NCBI RefSeq assembly: GCF_008369935.1
Contig: NZ_VTUZ01000040.1
Location: 1 to 64,000, forward strand
Length of the DNA: 64,000 nt
Source of the DNA: Paraburkholderia panacisoli
GTDB lineage: Bacteria > Pseudomonadota > Gammaproteobacteria > Burkholderiales > Burkholderiaceae
Reading direction: 5' to 3'
The position numbers and the translations under genes are program-made. The number at the start of each line of letters is the position of its first letter. Within the stretch, counting starts at the first letter, position 1. The notes under the pieces were generated by a model that saw nothing but the letters and a program-made list of their open reading frames with translations, searched no databases and had not been told where the DNA came from. This document shows positions 18,398 to 27,006 of this stretch, piece after piece.

Positions 18398-19000
18398 ATG
18401 AGCACCATCGGTATCATCGGAGCCGGCGCCATCGGTTCCGCGTTCGCCAAAGCACTGGCCGTGAAAGGCCACGACGCCATCATTTCGAACAGCCGCGGCC
18501 CGGCCTCTCTCTCGGAGCTCGCACAATGGCTCGGCCCCTCGATAAAGGCGGGCACGCGTGAACAGGCGGCCGCGCAGCAGATCGTCCTTGTCGCAGTCAA
18601 CTGGTCGAGGCTGCCGGCAGCCCTCGCCGGATTGTCGGACTTCGGCGGGCGCATCGTGATCGACGCGAATAACCCAATCGAGGCGCCGCTGTTCAAACCA
18701 GCCGAATTGCATGGCCGGATGTCGAGCGAAGTATTCGCGGATCTCGTGCCGGGCGCGCGCGTCGTGAAGGCGTTCAATCATCTTCCGGCGCACTTCCTCT
18801 CCGACGATCCGCAATCCGGGGACGGACGCCGCGTGCTGTTCTTCTCCGGCGACGACGCGCATGCGAAAGCGGCGGTGAGCGGACTGATCGATCAGCTTGG
18901 CTTCTTTGGCGTGGACCTCGGTTCGCTCGAAGCCGGGGGCCGACTGGCCCAGATCCCTGGTGGCCCGCTGGCGATACACAATCTCGTCAAATTCGGATAA
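18398..19000 (+). CDS. NADPH-dependent F420-reductase-like / NAD(P)-binding oxidoreductase
   Basis: A 200-residue Rossmann protein. Its dinucleotide motif GIIGAGAIGSAFAKAL is at residues 5-20, NSRGP is at 31-35 (specificity loop with Ser-Arg, favouring NADPH) and VLVAVNWSRLPAAL near 63 marks the end of the Rossmann sheet. The family includes F420H2:NADP oxidoreductase-like and YrbE-like enzymes and related reductases; in proteobacteria without F420 the partner is unknown. The ATG follows AAGGAGTTTCACC. It is divergent from a LysR gene and stands alone on the plus strand. Confidence 0.82.
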   Translation: MSTIGIIGAGAIGSAFAKALAVKGHDAIISNSRGPASLSELAQWLGPSIKAGTREQAAAQQIVLVAVNWSRLPAALAGLSDFGGRIVIDANNPIEAPLFKPAELHGRMSSEVFADLVPGARVVKAFNHLPAHFLSDDPQSGDGRRVLFFSGDDAHAKAAVSGLIDQLGFFGVDLGSLEAGGRLAQIPGGPLAIHNLVKFG

Positions 19001-19031
19001 CTAACCTAGCGGAAAGCGCGACACCCGCAAA

Positions 19032-19085
19032 AGCAGCATGATGCTCTATGGTGTCGTCGACGCCGGCCTCCTCCATCCGGGCAAT
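19032..19085 (+). pseudogene. Scrap of a porin N-terminus
   Basis: Eighteen codons read SSMMLYGVVDAGLLHPGN, which strongly resembles the first mature beta strand of Burkholderia porins (SSVTLYGVVDAG type). There is no signal peptide upstream and no continuation downstream. It is most simply the relic of a deleted porin gene; chance similarity cannot be excluded for so short a match. Confidence 0.35.
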
Positions 19086-19171
19086 ACAGGCCCTTCATCG
19101 GATAAAGCGCCGGCCATCCGTCCTGGTTGGTTACGGGCATTCTGAGTTCCGGATCGCGATCGCCGGAGAAA

Positions 19172-19786
19172 TCAAATCGCGATTGCGGCGATCTCGAAGC
19201 GTGCCTGTCTAATCGCGGCGTCCCTGGTATCACGATCGAACGCGAGTCCTTCTGCCCGCACCACCGTCACGTCATGCAAACCGAGGAAGGAGAACACGCT
19301 TCGCAAATAGTTTTCATGGTGTTCGTGCGCGGCCGTCGGCGTTCCAGGTTGATAAACGTTGCCGCGCGTGGAAGCAATGATAATTTTCTTGCCGGAAGGA
19401 AGAAATGTCTCGAGTTCACCGGACTCGCTGTACTCGAAGGTCTGCCCCGCCACGACAACGCGATCGATCCAGGCCTTCAACTGCGATGGCACCGAGAAGT
19501 TATACATAGGTGCGCCAATGACGACAATATCGGCCTCGAACAGCTCGGAGAGATATTCCTGGCCGGTTTCAAGATCGCTACAGAGTGCCGCGCCTTCGAC
19601 GATCCCACCGGCCCATGCTGCGACGTGCGCATCGGACAGATGCAGCGCGGGGTCGGCCGCAAGATCGCGATAGCTGACCTCGATTCCAGGATGTAACGCC
19701 TTTTGACACCTGACGATTTCCGCGGTCAGCGTGCGGCTAACCGACTGGGTGCCCAGAATACTCGAATCGATGTGCAACAATTTCAT
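19172..19786 (-). CDS. azoR: FMN-dependent NADH-azoreductase
   Basis: A 204-residue flavodoxin-like protein of AzoR type. It starts MKLLHIDSSILGTQSVSRTLTAEIV, giving the FMN phosphate loop near residues 9-17. The GAPMYNFSVPSQLKAWIDRV motif near 97-116 binds the isoalloxazine and forms the dimer, and STRGNVY with the C-terminal FSFLGLHDVTVVRAEGLAF completes the family pattern. The enzyme reduces azo dyes and, more relevantly, quinones by two electrons. It is divergent from the LysR gene at 19.95 kb, with a 47-bp element between them that recurs near the pirin gene at 24.9 kb. Confidence 0.94.
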   Translation of the reverse strand: MKLLHIDSSILGTQSVSRTLTAEIVRCQKALHPGIEVSYRDLAADPALHLSDAHVAAWAGGIVEGAALCSDLETGQEYLSELFEADIVVIGAPMYNFSVPSQLKAWIDRVVVAGQTFEYSESGELETFLPSGKKIIIASTRGNVYQPGTPTAAHEHHENYLRSVFSFLGLHDVTVVRAEGLAFDRDTRDAAIRQARFEIAAIAI

Positions 19787-19866
19787 TTCGGGAACCCCCG
19801 GTGGCTAGTCGCCCCACGTTTATGCATGAGGCCCCTGGCCGGACATCGATGCGGAAAACACGCTGT

Positions 19867-19913
19867 CAATGTCGCATGGTTGCATTGCACTTGAATAGCC
19901 ATTATTTTTCGAT
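19867..19913. promoter_or_regulatory. 47-bp conserved element, copy A (azoR/LysR intergenic)
   Basis: The 47 bases match the copy at 24922-24968 at about 42 positions. The copies share CAATGTCGCATGGTTGC at the left and GAATAGCC plus TATTTTTCGAT at the right, with most changes in the middle. It lies between divergent azoR and the LysR gene. Conservation without any coding frame suggests a regulator binding site, probably for that LysR protein (inference). Confidence 0.65.
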
Positions 19914-19951
19914 CATTTCCATCGCCCGTGACGATAGATCAGGAGATCGCA

Positions 19952-20887
19952 ATGCTGGACGGTGTATCGTTAGATCAGTTACGAACATTTATCGCGGCGG
20001 TCGATGAGGGCAGCTTTTCAGGAGCGGCCAGGAAACTTCGGCGTGCGCAGTCCATGGTCAGTGAGCTTGTCGCCAACCTCGAAGGTCAGATCGGGGTCAC
20101 GTTGTTCGATCGAAGCGGCAGATATCCGATGTTGACGGCCGAGGGCAGGATTTTGCTGGCTGACGCGCGCAGCATTATTGCCGGCGTCGACTGGATGAAG
20201 GCGCGCGCGAAAGGAATGGCTTCGGGCCTCGAACCCGAACTGGCGGTGGTGCTGGACGTATTCTTTCCTATTGACGCCATCATCGAGGCGGCAAAGGAAT
20301 TCCGCGAACGCTTCCCTTCGGTACCGTTGCGCCTCTATGCCGAGGCACTCGGCGGCGCCTATCAGCCGGTAATCGATGGACGTGCCACGGTCGGCATCGT
20401 CGGTTCCTTGCCGTTCCTTCCGCCTGGTTTCACCGCGGAGCGGCTAACGGGAGTCGCTTTCATGATGGTGGCCGCGAGCGACCATCCGCTGGCAAAGATC
20501 GACGGCCCCATTCCAAAAGAGGAATTGGCGCGCCACACCCAACTCGTATTGACCGACCGCTCCAATCTGTCGGCTGACCGCGAGTTTGGCGTCATGTCGG
20601 GCTTGACGTGGCGGCTGGCGGATCTGTTTGCCAAACACGCCTTTCTGCTGCATGGACTGGGTTGGGGCGGAATGCCGGTGCACGTCATCAAGGACGACAT
20701 TGCCGCCGGCCGGCTCGTTGAACTCCGGATCGAAGACGTGCCGGCCGGCGGCCTGGTTCTCCCCATGTCGGCCGTTTACCCCTTGGCCGCACCACCGGGC
20801 CCTGCGGGGAGATGGTTGATCGAGCGACTGCGCACCTGCCCGCCCGAGGCGGCGGACGTGAGTACAGCGGCACCCCCGGGTGGCTGA
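19952..20887 (+). CDS. LysR family transcriptional regulator
   Basis: About 311 residues from the ATG at 19952, which is 7 nt behind AGGAG; the upstream in-frame GTG at 19928 is less likely. The N-terminus LDQLRTFIAAVDEGSFSGAARKLRRAQSMVSELV is the winged helix-turn-helix and VTLFDRSGRYPMLTAEG the wing. It is divergent from azoR and stands ahead of the GMC oxidoreductase/ALDH/SnoaL operon. A 47-bp repeat in its own promoter also occurs in the promoter between the SnoaL-like and pirin genes, so it probably controls all these units. QuiR/YhaJ-type quinone sensing is a reasonable analogy but not demonstrated. Confidence 0.92.
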   Translation: MLDGVSLDQLRTFIAAVDEGSFSGAARKLRRAQSMVSELVANLEGQIGVTLFDRSGRYPMLTAEGRILLADARSIIAGVDWMKARAKGMASGLEPELAVVLDVFFPIDAIIEAAKEFRERFPSVPLRLYAEALGGAYQPVIDGRATVGIVGSLPFLPPGFTAERLTGVAFMMVAASDHPLAKIDGPIPKEELARHTQLVLTDRSNLSADREFGVMSGLTWRLADLFAKHAFLLHGLGWGGMPVHVIKDDIAAGRLVELRIEDVPAGGLVLPMSAVYPLAAPPGPAGRWLIERLRTCPPEAADVSTAAPPGG

Positions 20888-20916
20888 GGCAACGTGCTAT
20901 GGCAAGTTGAGTGCCG

Positions 20917-22635
20917 TCACGCGGTGCCGAGGATCATATGCGCAGCCTTGGCGCCGATCATGTGGCTGGCCGCGCTGGTCGGGCCCGTGACGATGCTGGG
21001 CATGATCGAGGAATCACAGACGCGCAGTCCCTCTACGCCATGAACGCGCAACTGCGAATCGACCACCGCCATTTCGTCGATGCCCATTTTGCAGGTTCCG
21101 ACCGGGTGACCGAAACTAATCGTCGCATTGCGGGCGAAGTCCCGTAGCGCGGCTTTGCCGAGCGAGCGGCCAGGGATCGCCTCCGCTGCACGCACGGGGT
21201 CGAATCCGTGCTGCCGCCCAAGGTCTCTGCACAGATCGATGCAGCGCGCCGTTGCCTCGAGGTCGCGTTCTGTCGCCAGGAAGCCTGCGTCGAGCCTGCC
21301 CGCCTGCCGCCAATCGGCGCTCGTGAGCTGGTAGCGACCACGGCTCGTCGGACGCACGAGGGCCGGTGAGATCACAAAGCCGTTTTCCGGCGCTGCGCCG
21401 AAAGCAGCACGTATTTCCGGCGTCACGGCGGACACCTGTTGAAGCACCATCATGACATCGGGGCGGTTGACCGCGGAATCACTGCGCACGAGCGCGGCCG
21501 CCTCTACAGCGTTGCTTGTCATCGAGCGCGGAGGAAATTTGCCTTTGTAGCGCAACGCGACGCCAAACAGCAACGGATGATCCTGGAAGTTACGTCCTAC
21601 GCCTTTCAGATCAACAGTAGGCGTTATGCCCGCGCGGCGCGCGTCGTCCGCGTCGCCGATGCCGGACAGAAGGAGCAGCTTTGCGCTCGCTATACCGCCC
21701 GCAGTCACGATGATCTCGCGCCTCGCCGCAACGTTACGAACGCCATCGGCGCCGTGCAGTGCGATTCCCGTACAGCGACTACCCTTGAAGAGCAGCCGGA
21801 CTGCGTCGGTGTTGAGCAGCAGCGTAAGATTCGGGCGCCCTAGCACGGGACGCAGAAAGGCACGCGCGGCGCTTGCACGGCTTCCGTCGCGATTGATGCT
21901 CATATTCGCGTAGCCTGCGCCTTCGCGCATCGGACCGTTCATGTCGTCCAGGATGGGAATATCCATCTGGCGGGCAGCGTCGACAAAGGCTGCCGCCGTC
22001 GGATGAGGCGCATGGGCCGTGCCGATCTGCAGTGGGCCACCCGCGCCGCGCCACTGGTTGGCGCCGCCTTCCCAGTCTTCGATTTCCTTGAAGACTGGAA
22101 GCACGTCGGAAAAACGCCAACCGTCGCAGCCTTGTTGGGCCCAATCGTCATAGTCCTGCGCAACCCCACGAACCCAGAGCATCGCATTGATGCTGGTGCC
22201 GCCGCCGAGCACGTGGCCCATCGCTAAAGGCACGGCTCGATTGTTGACGTCGGGCGACGGCGCTGCATGAAATTTCCAGTCGAGCGGACCGCCGATGTTG
22301 GTAAACCACAGACCGGGTGTCGTCACCTGAGGAAGGTCGTCAGAACCGCCGGATTCGACCAGAAGCACGTCGGCGCCCGCGTCGGCGAGGCGTGCGGCCA
22401 CGATGCAGCCCGCCGCGCCAGCACCGACGATCACATAGTCGTAGCTGTCCTTGACCGCCTGCCGGTTTGCAAGTTGCGTCTGCCCGGCAGCCAACGCCTG
22501 CTCCGTCTGCCCAGGGTCGAGCAGGACGGCGACGCCCATCGCGGCGGCCAGTTTCAGGAAAGCCCGGCGATCGAGTGTGCCGCGCGCCATACGATCGAGC
22601 AGTTGTTGTGCCGCTTCAGCACGTGCCTTGATCAC
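20917..22635 (-). CDS. GMC family FAD-dependent alcohol oxidoreductase with Tat signal
   Basis: A 572-residue glucose-methanol-choline oxidoreductase. An N-terminal twin-arginine motif (LDRRAFLKLAAAMG, residues 21-34) followed by a hydrophobic stretch and an Ala-rich end predicts folded export to the periplasm. The FAD motif YVIVGAGAAGCIVAARLAD is at 67-85, GGGTSINAMLWVRG is the GMC signature, and the active-site His lies in FGHPVGTCKMG near the C-terminus. The enzyme should oxidise a primary or aryl alcohol to an aldehyde. The start is a GTG behind GTGGAGATGC. The aldehyde dehydrogenase gene is just upstream in the same orientation, giving an alcohol-to-acid pair. Confidence 0.92.
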   Translation of the reverse strand: MIKARAEAAQQLLDRMARGTLDRRAFLKLAAAMGVAVLLDPGQTEQALAAGQTQLANRQAVKDSYDYVIVGAGAAGCIVAARLADAGADVLLVESGGSDDLPQVTTPGLWFTNIGGPLDWKFHAAPSPDVNNRAVPLAMGHVLGGGTSINAMLWVRGVAQDYDDWAQQGCDGWRFSDVLPVFKEIEDWEGGANQWRGAGGPLQIGTAHAPHPTAAAFVDAARQMDIPILDDMNGPMREGAGYANMSINRDGSRASAARAFLRPVLGRPNLTLLLNTDAVRLLFKGSRCTGIALHGADGVRNVAARREIIVTAGGIASAKLLLLSGIGDADDARRAGITPTVDLKGVGRNFQDHPLLFGVALRYKGKFPPRSMTSNAVEAAALVRSDSAVNRPDVMMVLQQVSAVTPEIRAAFGAAPENGFVISPALVRPTSRGRYQLTSADWRQAGRLDAGFLATERDLEATARCIDLCRDLGRQHGFDPVRAAEAIPGRSLGKAALRDFARNATISFGHPVGTCKMGIDEMAVVDSQLRVHGVEGLRVCDSSIMPSIVTGPTSAASHMIGAKAAHMILGTA

Positions 22636-22731
22636 GCTCGCATCTCCACTATTTTTTCTTTAAGCATTTGCCTGAGCTCAAAGGAGGTTCAGCGAACAAT
22701 TCCTTGAATTGTTCTGCCAAAGCGCCAGAAG

Positions 22732-24192
22732 CTAGAACGGGTATTGAACCTGCGTGCTGCGCGAATTGATCCAGATGACGTCGCTAAAATCGGCAAGGCT
22801 ATCCGGGCCGGTTCGCCCCCAACCACTGTCGCGAACGCCTCCCATCGGGGCGTGAATTTCGTCATTGACGGTCGGCGCGTTGACGTTCACGATGCCCGTC
22901 TGGATTTTTGGCGCCAGCTCGAAAGCCTTGTACGTATCTCCCGCGAGAATCGAAGCGCTCAGACCGTACATCGTTCGATTGGCGGCACGGACGGCCTCCT
23001 CCGGTGTGTCAACCGCTTCGACCCACACGACAGGCCCAAACGTTTCTTCCTGGGCGACGGTTGCATCCAGAGGCACGTCGGTCAGGATTGTCGGCTGATA
23101 GATCTGGCCGTCGTAGCTGCCGCCGGTTCTCACAACCGCCCCTTTGGCGACAGCCTCCTGCACGCGGTCATGGACAAGTTTCACGGCAGCGGGCGTGACC
23201 AGCGGACCAATGATCGTGCCCGGCTCCTGCGGATCGCCAGAACGCAAGGTCCTGGTGCGAGCAATGAACTTCTCAAGGAATTGCTCGTAAATTTTCCGCT
23301 GAACGATGATGTGTCGTGTGTTGAGACAGATCTGCCCCTGATGAAAGAACGAGCCGAAGGTCGCGGTGCGCACGGCGTAATCGAGGTCGACATCATCGAG
23401 AACGATCATCGGGTTGTAGCCACCCAGTTCGAGCACGGTGCGCTTCAACGCGCGTCCGGCACGTTCAGCCAGCAAGCGGGCCGTCTTGACTCCCCCGATG
23501 AGGTTGATCACTCGCACGTCGGGACTTTCGAACAATTCGTCAGCGATGTCACCGGCGGCGCCAGGTGCATGCGTCACCACGTTGATCACGCCCTCAGGAA
23601 AGCCGGCTTCCTCTGCAATTTCAGCGAGCATCAGCCCCGCCGAAACCGGCGCAAGCTCCGAAGGCTTGACCACTACGGTGTTGCCGGCACCGATCGGCGA
23701 GATGACTGCGCGCCAGGACAGAATGTTTGCGCCGTTCCACGGCGTGAAGCTGGCGACAACGCCCAATGGCCGCCGAACACCGATCGAGTGCGAACCTGCA
23801 TGGTTGGTTTCCAGTACCTGCCCACGCGGAAGGTACATCCACCCAGCGGCCTGCTCCAGGGTTGCGGCTACCAGATCCTGCTGAAAGTTCGCGAAAGAGA
23901 TGGTGCTACCGGTTTCCCGTGCGAGAAGCTGAGCGATCTCCCCTCGACGGCGTTTGACCAACTCCGCAGCACGGAGAAATAAACGCGCGCGCTCCGCAGG
24001 TGTCGTTTCGGACCAGGCCGGGAAAGCCCGCGCGGCCGCCTCGATGGCCGTGCGCGCCTCTTTGCGCCCTCCCGCCGGGACGCGCGCGAAAAGCTTGCCG
24101 CTGTACGGCTCCAACACATCGAAAGTGCGCGATCCTTCGGCGTAGTGCCAGGATCCGTCTGCATAGTATTTGTAAGTTCTGGTTTCAGTCAT
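22732..24192 (-). CDS. NAD(P)-dependent aldehyde dehydrogenase
   Basis: A 486-residue ALDH superfamily enzyme. It has SFTPWNGANILSWRAVISPI around residues 145-165, the catalytic Glu in LELGGYNPM near 254, the nucleophile Cys in HQGQICLNTRH near 286, and EETFGPVVWVEAV near 380. It oxidises aldehydes to acids; similarity is to vanillin/benzaldehyde/salicylaldehyde-type dehydrogenases, but the substrate is not certain. The ATG at 24192 (TETRTYKYYADG) is chosen over an upstream start that would add unlike residues. It sits between the SnoaL-like gene and the GMC oxidoreductase, both co-directional. Confidence 0.94.
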   Translation of the reverse strand: MTETRTYKYYADGSWHYAEGSRTFDVLEPYSGKLFARVPAGGRKEARTAIEAAARAFPAWSETTPAERARLFLRAAELVKRRRGEIAQLLARETGSTISFANFQQDLVAATLEQAAGWMYLPRGQVLETNHAGSHSIGVRRPLGVVASFTPWNGANILSWRAVISPIGAGNTVVVKPSELAPVSAGLMLAEIAEEAGFPEGVINVVTHAPGAAGDIADELFESPDVRVINLIGGVKTARLLAERAGRALKRTVLELGGYNPMIVLDDVDLDYAVRTATFGSFFHQGQICLNTRHIIVQRKIYEQFLEKFIARTRTLRSGDPQEPGTIIGPLVTPAAVKLVHDRVQEAVAKGAVVRTGGSYDGQIYQPTILTDVPLDATVAQEETFGPVVWVEAVDTPEEAVRAANRTMYGLSASILAGDTYKAFELAPKIQTGIVNVNAPTVNDEIHAPMGGVRDSGWGRTGPDSLADFSDVIWINSRSTQVQYPF

Positions 24193-24260
24193 TGTCGTCA
24201 ATCCAGCCGAGATCGAAAAAGCGCAGCAGGCACTTGCCGTGCGACTGCACAAATGGGTGT

Positions 24261-24710
24261 CTAGTAGCGGGTTTCGCGGTCCGCGTTCAGCCAGGGGTAG
24301 CGGGCCGTGTCCGCGCCGGCATAGTCAGGGTCCAGGTAGACATGACATCGCTGAATCTTGAAGTTGCGGATCTCGAACACATCGCACCACCTGCCCGCGA
24401 ACGTCGTGCCCGCGCGCCACTCGGTGCCGTTTTTCAGCTTTCCGCTCGAAAGCCCCTCAACCACGACCAGGTCACCCTGCTGGACGAAATTGGCGTGAGC
24501 GATGTCGTGTGACACACCGGCGAGAATGCCCATCAGATCACCGAAAAGCCGCTCGATGTCCTGCATGCCGCGTGCAACACCCCACTTCGGGAAGTAAACC
24601 TCGGCGTTGTCGTCCAGCAGGTCGAAGACGCTTTCGCCGCGGTCCATGCGTTTGAAGTACTCAAGCGCGATCGCCTTTCGCTGCTCATCCGTCATCGTTC
24701 TAATTTCCAT
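24261..24710 (-). CDS. SnoaL-like / NTF2-fold protein
   Basis: A 149-residue protein from the ATG at 24710, 8 nt behind AAGGAAAAGG. The pattern is EYFKRMDRGESVFDLLDDNAEVYFPKWG, then a Trp/Phe-rich sheet with VVVEGLSSG and WCDVFEIRNFKIQRCHVYLDPDYAG, typical of SnoaL-type polyketide-cyclase-like or hydratase-like folds. Function is not assignable. It is the first gene of the SnoaL-ALDH-GMC run and is divergent from the pirin gene across about 490 nt that contain the second 47-bp element. Confidence 0.78.
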   Translation of the reverse strand: MEIRTMTDEQRKAIALEYFKRMDRGESVFDLLDDNAEVYFPKWGVARGMQDIERLFGDLMGILAGVSHDIAHANFVQQGDLVVVEGLSSGKLKNGTEWRAGTTFAGRWCDVFEIRNFKIQRCHVYLDPDYAGADTARYPWLNADRETRY

Positions 24711-24921
24711 CGCCTTTTCCTTCAAGATACGAAATCGCTTCACTGGTCCAATGCGCATGAGTTTTTCAGAGAAGCTTGAAACACCTACCACTTCGACATG
24801 TGACCTTCGAGACTCGACGCGATACACCGACGATTTAATACGCATCGCTAATCGTATTGGAACTTGCGTATCTGATCGGCACCATCGCGCGCAAAAAGGT
24901 CAACGCCCGGGAACATGACAG

Positions 24922-24968
24922 CAATGTCGCATGGTTGCGTCGCATCTGAATAGCCAATATTTTTCGAT
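24922..24968. promoter_or_regulatory. 47-bp conserved element, copy B (SnoaL/pirin intergenic)
   Basis: Second copy of the element at 19867-19913. It lies in the roughly 490-nt divergent promoter region between the SnoaL-ALDH-GMC operon and the pirin-AKR operon, about 210 nt from the first start and 235 nt from the second. The rest of this intergenic region has no supported gene. The paired location argues for one regulon. Confidence 0.65.
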
Positions 24969-25201
24969 GGGACTTATCGATGTCGCAGATAGATGCAGTC
25001 AATCTAGTGCTCATGAAACGGCATCCGGGATGTATCGCCTTCGACGATTGATTGCATCGAAAAATACTGGCTTCCTTACGCGAGGGCCAACTCTTAATCT
25101 TCTCCAATGTAGGCAAACTTCAGGAATGCGCAGACGCCATGAAATTCGAAACGGTCCAATCACCCGCTTTATCATCACGCTCGGAATATCGGGAAGAAGG
25201 A

Positions 25202-26044
25202 ATGCAAGGCGAATCAACTTCACGTCGTGCCACGAGAACGATCATCGCCCGGACGGTGGGCAGGCCCCACGGCCCCGTTAACCGACTGTTCAGTCCGGGG
25301 GATCTTGGCAGGCTGCTCAAACCCTTTGTCTTCCTTGACCATTTCGATATCCCGGCGCATGCCGCAACGCGGTTTTCGATGCATCCGCATTCGGGCATCG
25401 CAACGACGACTATTCTGCTGGACGGAGACGTCCGGTATGAAGACACGACCGGCGCAACCGGTGTCCTCCCCGCGGGTAGTGTCGAGTGGATGAACGCTGG
25501 CGCCGGCGTCTGGCATGACGGTTATCCCGAAGGACGCTCGCGCGTGCGGGGCTACCAGCTATGGACGGCATTGCCGCGTGAACTGGAACTGGGCAAGCCG
25601 CTCAGCCAGTATCTCTCCGTGGACAGGATTGCGCAGATCGGCCCGGCCCGCGTCGTTTTAGGTCGCTACGAAGGGGTACAGAGTCCGGTATTGGCACCTC
25701 AGGGCGTCAACTATCTGCACGTGCGGCTTTCGGCCGGCGAGCGATGGCGGTATGCGCCGCCGGCAGGCCATGTAGTGGCATGGGTCAGTGTTCAGCATGG
25801 CGCGCTGCATACCGGCAGCGATCGGATTCGCGCCGAGGTTGCCGTTTTCAACCAGTCCGAGGACGTCCTCGAATTCACGGTCGACGAAGACACGGAATTC
25901 GTTCTCGGCTCCGCGGTTCCGCATCCGCACGATCTCGTGCTGGGGTACTACTCGGTGCATACGTCGGAGGAAGCCCTGCAGGCGGGAGAAGCCAGGATCG
26001 TCGAGATCGGGGAACAACTCCGCCGCTCCGGTCGAGTCGGCTAG
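25202..26044 (+). CDS. Pirin family protein
   Basis: About 280 residues, two cupin domains. The N-terminal one carries RTVGRPHGPVNRLFSPGD, FVFLDHFD and the metal-binding series HPHSGIATTTILLDGDVRYEDTTG, followed by PAGSVEWMNAGAGVWHDGYPE. The C-terminal cupin is more diverged (FNQSEDVLEFTVDEDTEFVLGS). Bacterial pirins (YhaK/YhhW-like) are iron proteins with quercetinase or redox-sensing activity. The ATG at 25202 follows GAAGAAGG; two earlier in-frame ATGs exist (25139, 25052) without better signals. The aldo/keto reductase gene begins 14 nt after the stop, so the two form an operon. Confidence 0.86.
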   Translation: MQGESTSRRATRTIIARTVGRPHGPVNRLFSPGDLGRLLKPFVFLDHFDIPAHAATRFSMHPHSGIATTTILLDGDVRYEDTTGATGVLPAGSVEWMNAGAGVWHDGYPEGRSRVRGYQLWTALPRELELGKPLSQYLSVDRIAQIGPARVVLGRYEGVQSPVLAPQGVNYLHVRLSAGERWRYAPPAGHVVAWVSVQHGALHTGSDRIRAEVAVFNQSEDVLEFTVDEDTEFVLGSAVPHPHDLVLGYYSVHTSEEALQAGEARIVEIGEQLRRSGRVG

Positions 26045-26058
26045 TGTTTCCTGAACGA

Positions 26059-26943
26059 ATGTCGCCAACCTCTCTACACAACCACAGTATGCAAAACGTC
26101 GTCCAGGCAGGTGATGCCGCCATTCCCGCTTTGGGTTACGGCACCTATGGAATGAGTCCGCACGAAGTGCATCGGGTTCTACCCGCTGCACTTCGTGCCG
26201 GGTTCCGTCATATCGACACCGCACAAGTTTACGGAAACGAGGCTGAAGTCGGCGACTGTATCGCCGCGTCCGGCATCCCGAGGGCGGAGGTGTTCATCAC
26301 GACCAAGGTCTGGGTCAGCAACTACCATCCTGCCCGCTTCGCGCTTTCTGTCGACGAGAGTCTCCGAAAGCTGAAGTCAGACTATATCGATCTCCTTCTG
26401 CTTCACTGGCCCGGCTCAGATATTCCGTTGCCCGAACAAATCGGCGCATTGAATGCGGTGGCCAGAGCCGGCAAGGTGCGTCACATCGGCGTCAGCAATT
26501 ACAACCGGGCGCTCATGGCAGACGCTATCCGGCTCTCGGCGATTCCGCTGGTGACCAATCAGTTCGAGTATCACCCGTATCTGAATCAGTCTTTGCTCAT
26601 CGACAGCACGCTCAAGGCAGGACTCGCAGTCACCGGCTATTGCGGCATGGCGGTCGGACAGGTTTTGGCGGACCCAGTCTTGAAAGAGATGGCCGCCCGC
26701 TACGGGAAAACCATTGCACAGATCGTTCTTCGCTGGCTCGTTCAACAGGATGGAGTGGTGGCGCTGTCCAGAACATCGAGGATCGAGCGTTTGCCAGAGA
26801 ACCTCGCTATCTTCGATTTCGAAGTGAAGGCTGCGGACATGGACGCAATCCATGCGCTTGCCAGGCCGAACAGCAGAATTGTCAATCCACCCGGCCTCGC
26901 TCCGCAGTGGGACAGCACGGAACCCCGATTGATGGACTCGTAG
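26059..26943 (+). CDS. Aldo/keto reductase
   Basis: A (beta/alpha)8 NADPH-dependent reductase of about 294 residues. Signatures include ALGYGTYGM, the active-site strand HIDTAQVYGNEAEVG with catalytic Asp and Tyr near residues 51-57, KLKSDYIDLLLLHWPG with Lys/His, GVSNYNRALM, and TNQFEYHPYLNQ. The family reduces aldehydes and ketones, including methylglyoxal. The ATG at 26059 lies 14 nt after the pirin stop; a second ATG at 26089 (QNVVQAGD) is also possible, and neither has a clear ribosome binding site. The open frame extends far upstream inside the pirin gene, which is a frame shadow. Confidence 0.92.
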   Translation: MSPTSLHNHSMQNVVQAGDAAIPALGYGTYGMSPHEVHRVLPAALRAGFRHIDTAQVYGNEAEVGDCIAASGIPRAEVFITTKVWVSNYHPARFALSVDESLRKLKSDYIDLLLLHWPGSDIPLPEQIGALNAVARAGKVRHIGVSNYNRALMADAIRLSAIPLVTNQFEYHPYLNQSLLIDSTLKAGLAVTGYCGMAVGQVLADPVLKEMAARYGKTIAQIVLRWLVQQDGVVALSRTSRIERLPENLAIFDFEVKAADMDAIHALARPNSRIVNPPGLAPQWDSTEPRLMDS

Positions 26944-27006
26944 GTCCGCCAGTCCTGGGCGCAAGCCGCCGCTTCGCTGCCGGTAGCACGAGCAGCGGGT
27001 CATTTG

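Noticed and set aside
25744..26058. N-terminal extension of the aldo/keto reductase
   Set aside because: It lies inside the pirin gene in another frame. The reductase family start fits the ATG at 26059 or 26089.
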